Shown here in pieces: positions 1 through 5,269 of a DNA stretch of 14,931 bases; positions within the stretch are counted from its first letter, which is position 1, and each line of letters opens with the position of its first letter. Source of the DNA: Lentzea sp. (GTDB lineage Bacteria; Actinomycetota; Actinomycetes; Mycobacteriales; Pseudonocardiaceae); NCBI GenBank assembly GCA_030146905.1, contig JASLAV010001107.1, forward strand, positions 1-14,931, given 5' to 3'. A program made the translations under genes and the position numbers. The notes under the pieces are model-generated. The model made no database searches and was not told where the DNA came from. It saw nothing but the letters and a program-made list of their open reading frames with translations.

Positions 1-160
1 GAGTGGTACTTCCCCTTGGCCACGTGGCACCTCACGCTTCTGCAATTCCCCAATCCAGTGAATCGACCTTACCATCGGCCGATTGGATACATACTCGCAC
101 CGTTCGGATCGCCACGTCAGCCCGCGTGGAGTCGACTCCAGCACTCGACGGGGCACGGGC
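1..160. other. Left-edge non-coding stretch
   Basis: No open frame here resembles a known protein, and the frames that are open on both strands read as arginine- and serine-rich shadow translations. The stretch probably corresponds to the former promoter region of the decayed regulator that starts at 161. It contains a perfect 14-bp palindrome at 127-140, listed separately, and a slightly AT-richer patch around 80-95. What lies further left is outside the window. Confidence 0.5.
127..140. promoter_or_regulatory. 14-bp perfect palindrome (TGGAGTCGACTCCA)
   Basis: TGGAGTCGACTCCA equals its own reverse complement. It sits 20 bp before the relic GTG start at 161, a plausible operator position. 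The same palindrome was not seen upstream of either intact LAL gene, so a role in regulating this family is unproven. It could be a chance palindrome containing a SalI-type GTCGAC core. Confidence 0.3.
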
Positions 161-551
161 GTGATCGGCCGTGTTCAGGAACTCGACCGGCTGAAGTAGA
201 TCGCCGAGACGGTAACGACATGTGGTGCTGTCGCTGTGGTCGTCGGTGAAGCGGGCATCGGTGACCCGGCTCCTCGAATAGTCCGCCGAAGTGGCCTGTG
301 CGCAGGGATTTGGCGAACTGCGATTCATCGGCTCGGAGATTGGGTCCCGCGCCGCCTTCGCGGCGCTGCGCGATCTGCTCCATCCAGTGCTCATCCAGAT
401 TGCCGAGTTGCCGGCACGTCAGCATCAGGCTTTACCGACCGGGTTCGGCGTGGCAGACGGTCCCGAGCCGGAAGCACTCCTGATCGGCCTCGCTGTGCCC
501 GGCCTGCTGGAGCAGGTGGTGACACGGCGGCGGTTGCTGGTCGTCGTCGAG
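161..551 (+). pseudogene. Decayed LAL-type LuxR regulator, N-terminal fragment
   Basis: This is the remnant of a third LAL regulator, homologous to about the first 131 residues of the intact gene at 1351. The relic GTG start at 161 opens with the same 11 bases (GTGATCGGCCG) as both intact copies. Codon 13 is a stop (TAG, 197-199). At about 254-258, where the intact gene reads GEAGIGKTRL, about 2 nt are missing, which destroys the Walker A lysine and shifts the frame. Homology then continues in the new frame, for example FAALRDLLHPVL against FAGLHELIHPVL, and EALLIGLAVPGL against EGLLIGLAVLGL. The Walker B segment reads VVVEGLGCL instead of VVEDVQWLD, so the aspartate is lost too. No helical domain or HTH remains. 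It cannot encode a working regulator. The stop and frameshift are independent lesions, which argues against a single sequencing error. Confidence 0.85.
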
Positions 552-745
552 GGCCTCGGCTGCCTCCCTGAGGCCGGCTCGGCACATCTTCCCGGCATCG
601 TCGCTGCGGACCTGTCGCCGGTGTGCTGGGCATCATCCACGACTTCGTCGGGTTGAACCCGTTGCGTCGCACCCTCGCCGCTGACAGCGCGATCACCCAG
701 GGAATCGCCTTCCTGTCGCGAGTTCTCGGCGTGCAGATCGAGTAG
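552..745 (+). pseudogene. Decayed alpha/beta hydrolase, C-terminal fragment
   Basis: In the frame ending at the TAG at 743-745, the DNA from about 623 encodes GIIHDFVGLNPLRRTLAADS followed by AITQGIAFLSRVLG. This closely matches the C-terminus of the intact hydrolase at 4143-5102 (GIVHDFVGLNPLRGTRAAQA, then AIAQGISFLSGVLG), including the catalytic-histidine segment. Weaker similarity reaches back into the other frame at 552-615. There CLPEA and IVAADL resemble the intact LPEA and IVGEADV around the catalytic aspartate, but the residues between are missing. The nucleophile-elbow half of the enzyme is absent. The fragment is on the plus strand, co-oriented with the LAL relic, whereas the intact hydrolase runs opposite to the LAL beside it. 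It cannot be an active enzyme. The junction near 552 is inferred from where the similarity changes. Confidence 0.8.
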
Positions 746-1350
746 GAAGTCTGTTGTGGACTGCAGCTCGCAGTTCTCCGCAGTGCCTGAATGCGCTGTT
801 CTCTTGTGGGAGGCGCGGTTCGCAGGCGCACGGCGTTGAAATGTCCGCAGCGCCGCCGGGTGGTTCGGCGTCGAGGTCGGGTTCGGGCACGGCGAGCGGC
901 CGGGAGCCGGCCGGAGGAGCGTCGCTCGTCATCGAGCAGCCCTTCCAGAAATGGCGGCAGTCGAGGTTGCCGTCAAGTTGGTTGGATGGTGCTCTATCGA
1001 TTAGAGTCATCTTATGGCGAGGTCCGGTACGGCGGTTGCCGACAGCAGGTTCCGCGGCTGTTCTCCCGAAACGCTTCGCCGATGACCGCGATGCCGGCTG
1101 TCGGGGCAGTCGAGCAGTGCCCTCTTCGCTTCGGCGGCCAGCCGCCGCTCGGCGTCGTCGAAGGTTCCGCTTCGACGGCTCACGAGGCTGAACCACGCGT
1201 CCTGTCCGACCTGGAACCACAACAGGCCGCGTGTCCTGTGCGGACTTCGTCATCGGGCGGACACCGGTCACGCCACGTCATCCTGAGCCGGGCGGCCGAG
1301 TTCTCCCGGTTCGTCCTCGCGGGACGCTCGGTGACCAGTGGTGAGCCTCG
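746..1350. other. Gene-poor stretch with possible minus-strand gene debris
   Basis: No intact gene can be supported in these 605 bases. Two minus-strand fragments look better than random. One has a GGAAGG ribosome-binding-like sequence 8 nt before an ATG at 932-930, opening MTSDAPPAGSRPLAVPEPDL, but coding character fades within about 50 codons. The other, around 1050-1222 minus, reads AERRLAAEAKRALLDCPDS and then, after a frameshift, IAVIGEAF, which faintly recalls the C-terminal half of a small ferredoxin. Both are most simply eroded gene remains. An AT-richer patch at about 970-1015 contains a short inverted repeat (CTCTA, 5-nt loop, TAGAG; 992-1006). The last part presumably carries the promoter of the LAL gene at 1351; no clear -35/-10 pair was recognised. 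Confidence 0.45.
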
Positions 1351-4089
1351 GTGATCGGCCGGACCAGTGAACTGGAACAGCTCCAGCAGGTCGCCGGGAC
1401 GGTGACGACCGGCGGGGCGGCGTTGGTGATCACCGGTGAGGCCGGCATCGGCAAGACCCGGCTCGTGGAGCAGTTCAGTGAACTCGCTCGTGCGGAGGGG
1501 TTCCGGCAACTGTCGTGCAGCGGCCTGGAGAGCGAAGCCCACGCCGGGTTCGCGGGGCTGCACGAGCTGATCCATCCTGTGCTGGGCGAAGCGAAAGCGT
1601 TGCCGGAGCGACAGCGCCAAGCGTTGTTCACGGCGTTCGGGATGGCCGAGGGGCCCGCGCCGGAGGGGCTGCTGATCGGTCTCGCGGTGCTCGGCCTGAT
1701 GGAGGAGACGGCGGCGCGGCAGCGGTTGTTGCTGGTGGTGGAGGACGTGCAGTGGCTGGACCCCTCTACCGCGGAGGTCGTCAGATTCCTGGCACGACGG
1801 CTGAGTGCGGCACCGATCCTGCTGCTGGCGACAGTGCGCACGGCGGTCGGCGACCCAGCACCGGTGAAGACCATGCCCGGCACCCGCATCGATCTAGGTC
1901 CGTTGTCCGGAGCCGACTCGGCGAGCTTGCTCGACAGCGTGGCCCCGGACCTGGCACCGGCCAGCCGTGCACGCGTCCTGCAGGAAGCGGGAGGAAACCC
2001 GCTGGCCTTGCAGGAGATTCCCGTCGCGTTGCGAAAGCGCGGACTGGAACCGGAACAGCCACTTCCTCCGCTGCTGCCCACCACTCGCCGCCTGGAACAG
2101 GCCTTCCTCGAACAGACCACAGGTCTACCCGCCGCGAGTCAGGAACTCCTGCTGCTCGCTGCGGTCGGTGGCGAGCTGACGCTGAGCGATCTCATCGCGG
2201 CGGCGCGACATGGCGGTCTTGGCTCCGAGGACCTCGATCCCTTGGAGCACAGTGGGTTGGTGAAGGTGTGGGAGGGCCGCGTGCGGTTCTGCCACGCGCT
2301 GCTGCGTTCCGCCGTCTACGGGGCGGCGTCATCGACTCGGCGCGCCGATGCCCACCGTGTGCTCGCCGCGGTGGCACAGGACCCGATGCGGGCGGCGTGG
2401 CACCGCGCCGCAGCGGCCAATGCCCGCGACGAGGACATCGCGGCCGAACTGGAGGCCGCCGGTCTGGGAGCGGCGCAGCGAGGTGCTCTCGCCGAGGCGG
2501 TCAGTGCGCTCGAGCGTGCGGCCGCGTTGTCACCGGAGGCGGCACCGCGCGCTCGCAGGTGGGCGACGGTCGCTGAGTTGGCACGCCAAGCGGGCCGCAC
2601 GAACGACGTGCTGGGCGCTGTCGAGCAGGCCAGGCCGCTGGCTGCGGATGCAGCGGTGCTGGTGGAGCTCGCGGGCACCGAGATCGTCAACAGCCTGATG
2701 TCGGGGCTGCCGTCGCCTGGTGAACGAAGCCTGGTGGCGCTGGCTCGACGACTGGCGGGTCCGGACGGAGGCGATCATCGCGCCGAGCGGATCCGGTTGC
2801 TGTGGGCCACCGCCGTTCAGGTCACCCTTCGCCACGGCGTGCAGCACAACGCCGCTGAGGTCTTGGCCGAGCTGATGAAGGCCGACCCGGATCTGCGCGA
2901 CCCGCTGCAACTGATCGGCCTGGCCCTGCTGGATCCGCTCGGGTATGCCTCCCAGGCGCGGCCGCGGCTGGAGACGCTGCTGCCGCCGGTGCTGGCCGAG
3001 CCCAGGGTCCTGCTGAGCCTCGGGCTGGCGGCCGAGACGGTGCAGGACCTCCCCACCGCGCTCGCCGCCCTGACCGCCGCGCGCACCAATGTGAACCGAA
3101 GCGGTGCGTTGGGCGATGAAAGCCACGTGCTCGCGTGGCTGGCATGCCATCGTGTGCTCGCAGGTTCCCTGTACGAGGGCGTTGCGGACGCGGCGATGGC
3201 CGAGCGCATGGCCACCGATCTCGGGTTGTCCGCAGTCGCAACAGCCGCCGCCTCCTCCAGCGCTCTCGGGCTCGCGTGGCGAGGCGAACACGCCGAAGCC
3301 GTCGCGACACTCGACCGGGTCAGCGGACGCTCGCCGGACGAGCTGTGGGCATCCACGGCCGCGCGCATGGCGTGGGCGTCCGGTCACCTCGCGCTGCAGC
3401 GACGCAGCTACCGCGAGGCGTGGCTGGAGCTGAGCAAGGTGGTTGCTGACCGGACGACTGCTTTGTGGGCCCTCGGGGACCTCACCGAAGCGGCCGTCCG
3501 ATCCGGTAAGGCCGAATCGGCGCGCCGCATCCTCGACGGCGTCGAACGGGATGCCGCCTGGTTGAGCTCGCCCCATCTGAACATGCTGGTGCAGCGGTGC
3601 CGAGCGCAGCTCGCCACGCGCGACGAGGTCGACGCCCATTACGAAGCCGCGTTGGCTCACGGACGCCGTGGAGTGGCAGCGCTGGAGCTGGCACGGACCC
3701 AGCTGGCCTACGGTCAATGGCTGCGCAAGGAACGGCGAGTACCCGAGGCGCGAGACCAGCTTTCCGCGGCTCTGCACTCCTTCGAGGAGCGCGGCGCCGC
3801 GGGGTGGGCCGGCCAGACGGCCGCCGAGTTGCGAGCCGCCGGGGTGCTCACCGTGCGTCGTCCGCACACCGGCCACTCGGGTGTGGGGGTGCTGACGCCG
3901 CAGGAGCTGCAGATCGCACGACTCGCCGCGGACGGACTGACCAACAAGGAAATCGCCGACCGGCTCTACCTGTCACACCGGACCGTTGGCGCGCACCTGT
4001 ACAAGATCTTCCCCAAGCTGGGAATCACGAATCGTGCCCAGCTCAGGGAAGTCATGACGGACGTCGCTGTGCATCGAGGCCAAGCATGA
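1351..4089 (+). CDS. LAL-family transcriptional regulator (AAA ATPase, LuxR-type HTH), copy 1
   Basis: This 912-residue protein has the layout of LAL regulators (large ATP-binding regulators of the LuxR family, MalT-like). The N-terminal AAA/NACHT-type ATPase carries Walker A GEAGIGKT (residues 29-36) and Walker B LLLVVED with QWLD (about 126-137). A long alpha-helical, TPR-like region follows (roughly 340-830, e.g. WHRAAAANARDEDIAAELEA from 350). The C-terminal LuxR HTH spans about 848-904, with LTNKEIADRLYLSHRTVGAH. Such proteins are cytoplasmic, ATP- and ligand-dependent activators, often of secondary-metabolite or catabolic genes. The GTG start at 1351 is chosen because it aligns with the starts of copy 2 and the relic; upstream there is only a weak GGTGAG (1340-1345). 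It ends 53 bp from the convergent hydrolase stop, with no obvious terminator hairpin between. Its target and ligand are unknown. Confidence 0.93.
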   Translation: MIGRTSELEQLQQVAGTVTTGGAALVITGEAGIGKTRLVEQFSELARAEGFRQLSCSGLESEAHAGFAGLHELIHPVLGEAKALPERQRQALFTAFGMAEGPAPEGLLIGLAVLGLMEETAARQRLLLVVEDVQWLDPSTAEVVRFLARRLSAAPILLLATVRTAVGDPAPVKTMPGTRIDLGPLSGADSASLLDSVAPDLAPASRARVLQEAGGNPLALQEIPVALRKRGLEPEQPLPPLLPTTRRLEQAFLEQTTGLPAASQELLLLAAVGGELTLSDLIAAARHGGLGSEDLDPLEHSGLVKVWEGRVRFCHALLRSAVYGAASSTRRADAHRVLAAVAQDPMRAAWHRAAAANARDEDIAAELEAAGLGAAQRGALAEAVSALERAAALSPEAAPRARRWATVAELARQAGRTNDVLGAVEQARPLAADAAVLVELAGTEIVNSLMSGLPSPGERSLVALARRLAGPDGGDHRAERIRLLWATAVQVTLRHGVQHNAAEVLAELMKADPDLRDPLQLIGLALLDPLGYASQARPRLETLLPPVLAEPRVLLSLGLAAETVQDLPTALAALTAARTNVNRSGALGDESHVLAWLACHRVLAGSLYEGVADAAMAERMATDLGLSAVATAAASSSALGLAWRGEHAEAVATLDRVSGRSPDELWASTAARMAWASGHLALQRRSYREAWLELSKVVADRTTALWALGDLTEAAVRSGKAESARRILDGVERDAAWLSSPHLNMLVQRCRAQLATRDEVDAHYEAALAHGRRGVAALELARTQLAYGQWLRKERRVPEARDQLSAALHSFEERGAAGWAGQTAAELRAAGVLTVRRPHTGHSGVGVLTPQELQIARLAADGLTNKEIADRLYLSHRTVGAHLYKIFPKLGITNRAQLREVMTDVAVHRGQA

Positions 4090-4142
4090 TCACCGAGCGC
4101 CGGTCGAGCGTCGGCACCTCGGCGACGGCTGACGGGTGGGCC

Positions 4143-5102
4143 TCAGGCCGTGCCGAGCACGCCGGACAGGAAGCTGATGCCCTGCGCGATGGCCGCCTGC
4201 GCGGCGCGGGTGCCGCGCAGGGGGTTGAGCCCGACGAAGTCGTGCACGATGCCCTGGTAGCGCACCGCGGTGACCGGCACGCCGGCCGCACGCAGCTTGG
4301 CCGCGTACGCCTCGCCTTCGTCGCGCAGCACGTCAGCTTCGCCGACGATGACGAGCGCCTCCGGCAGCCCCGCCAGGTCGTCGAGACTCGCCCGCAGCGG
4401 CGACGCGGTGATCTCGGCTCGCTGCGCAGGGTCGGTCGTGTACTGGTCCCAGAACCACTGCATGCCCTCGCGGGCGAGGAAGTAGCCGGTTTCGAACTGC
4501 CGGTACGAGCCGGTGTCGAAGTTGGCGTCGGTCACGGGGTAGAACAGCAACTGCCCGGCGAAGGAGATGCCGCCGCGCTGTTTCGCCAGGATCGTGGTGA
4601 CCGCGGCCATGTTGCCGCCGACCGAGTCGCCCGCGACGGCGACGCGGCTGGTGTCGAGGCTCTGCTCCGCTCCGTGCGTGCGGACCCACTCCGCCACCGC
4701 GTAGATCTGTTCGATCGCCGTCGGGTACTTCGCTTCCGGGGACAGGCTGTAGTCCGGGAACACCACGGCCGCACCGGTTCCGGCCGCGAGTTCGCGGATC
4801 AGCCGGTCATGGGTCTGCGGTCCGCCGAACACCCAGCCGAGACCGTGCACGTACAGGATCACCGGCAGGTCACCCGTAGCGCCGACCGGGCGAACGATCC
4901 TGACCGGCACGGTGCCGGTCGGGCCGCCTGTGATCGTCAGGTCGGAGATGTCGGCGTCGGGCACCTGGCCGGGATCCGCCTGCACGCTGTCGACGATCTT
5001 GCGTCCTTCCTCCGGCGACAGCTGGTAGAGGAACGGAGGCGTCGAGTTCGCGTCGGCGAAGGCCTGAGCGTCCGGTTCGAGGACGGGCTTGGGGTCGGTC
5101 AT
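4143..5102 (-). CDS. Alpha/beta hydrolase (hormone-sensitive lipase/esterase type)
   Basis: This 319-residue protein is probably a cytoplasmic carboxylesterase-like hydrolase of the HSL family; no signal peptide is visible. The triad can be placed as Ser160 in GDSVGG, Asp257 in GEADVLRDEG and His287 in GIVHDF. The oxyanion-hole segment reads HGLGW (86-90) instead of the usual HGGGW/HGGGF. The downstream motifs FPDYSLSPEAKYP and LLFYPVTD are typical of the family. The ATG at 5102 is chosen over upstream starts because AGAGGA lies about 9 nt before it and the family-like sequence begins there. The gene converges with LAL copy 1 and diverges from LAL copy 2, sharing a 167-bp promoter region with the latter, which suggests regulation by one or both. 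The decayed LAL relic at 161-745 also carries a fragment of this type of hydrolase, which strengthens the association. The substrate is not predictable. Confidence 0.93.
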   Translation of the reverse strand: MTDPKPVLEPDAQAFADANSTPPFLYQLSPEEGRKIVDSVQADPGQVPDADISDLTITGGPTGTVPVRIVRPVGATGDLPVILYVHGLGWVFGGPQTHDRLIRELAAGTGAAVVFPDYSLSPEAKYPTAIEQIYAVAEWVRTHGAEQSLDTSRVAVAGDSVGGNMAAVTTILAKQRGGISFAGQLLFYPVTDANFDTGSYRQFETGYFLAREGMQWFWDQYTTDPAQRAEITASPLRASLDDLAGLPEALVIVGEADVLRDEGEAYAAKLRAAGVPVTAVRYQGIVHDFVGLNPLRGTRAAQAAIAQGISFLSGVLGTA

Positions 5103-5269
5103 CGATCTTGTTCCTCTCACGGCGACGAAGCCCGGTCGTGGGCTGCGGCTGACGCTTCCAGTCGCGGCGGAGGCAGGCATCTGTCACGCGACTCGATGTT
5201 GTGCCACGCCGCCACACCACTGACGCCGGCCTCTGCTCCTCTGAGACGGGTGACAGAAAGGGACGCTTC
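5103..5269. promoter_or_regulatory. Divergent promoter region, hydrolase / LAL copy 2
   Basis: These 167 bp separate the divergent hydrolase and LAL copy 2 and must hold promoters for both. No consensus -35/-10 pair could be picked out by eye. The ribosome binding sites are visible: GAGAGGA on the minus strand before the ATG at 5102, and AAAGGGA on the plus strand before the GTG at 5270. An inverted repeat with 7-bp arms (5160-5193) lies near the middle and is listed separately. Confidence 0.6.
5160..5193. repeat. Inverted repeat AGTCGCG-N20-CGCGACT, candidate operator
   Basis: AGTCGCG at 5160-5166 and CGCGACT at 5187-5193 are perfect inverted 7-bp arms separated by 20 nt. The arm centres are 27 bp apart, a little over two and a half helical turns. 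The element is in the shared promoter region of the hydrolase and LAL copy 2, 77 bp before the LAL start and 57 bp before the hydrolase start. A dimeric regulator such as one of the flanking LALs could bind here. In GC-rich DNA a 7-bp arm pair can also arise by chance. Confidence 0.35.

Noticed and set aside
1222..1239. ACAGG-N8-CCTGT inverted repeat upstream of LAL copy 1
   Set aside because: Arms are only 5 bp, expected often by chance, and it lies over 100 bp from the start with no matching element before the other LAL genes.
2530..3876. 448-codon minus-strand open frame inside LAL copy 1
   Set aside because: Shadow of the plus-strand helical region; composition is Gln/Arg/Gly-rich with no motif and no plausible ribosome binding context.
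4090..4142. Possible bidirectional terminator between LAL copy 1 and the hydrolase
   Set aside because: No stable hairpin with a T-run could be found by eye in these 53 bases.
5201..5269. Upstream extension of LAL copy 2 by 23 residues
   Set aside because: It lacks a ribosome binding site and similarity to the other copies, whereas the GTG at 5270 has one and aligns with both other LAL starts.
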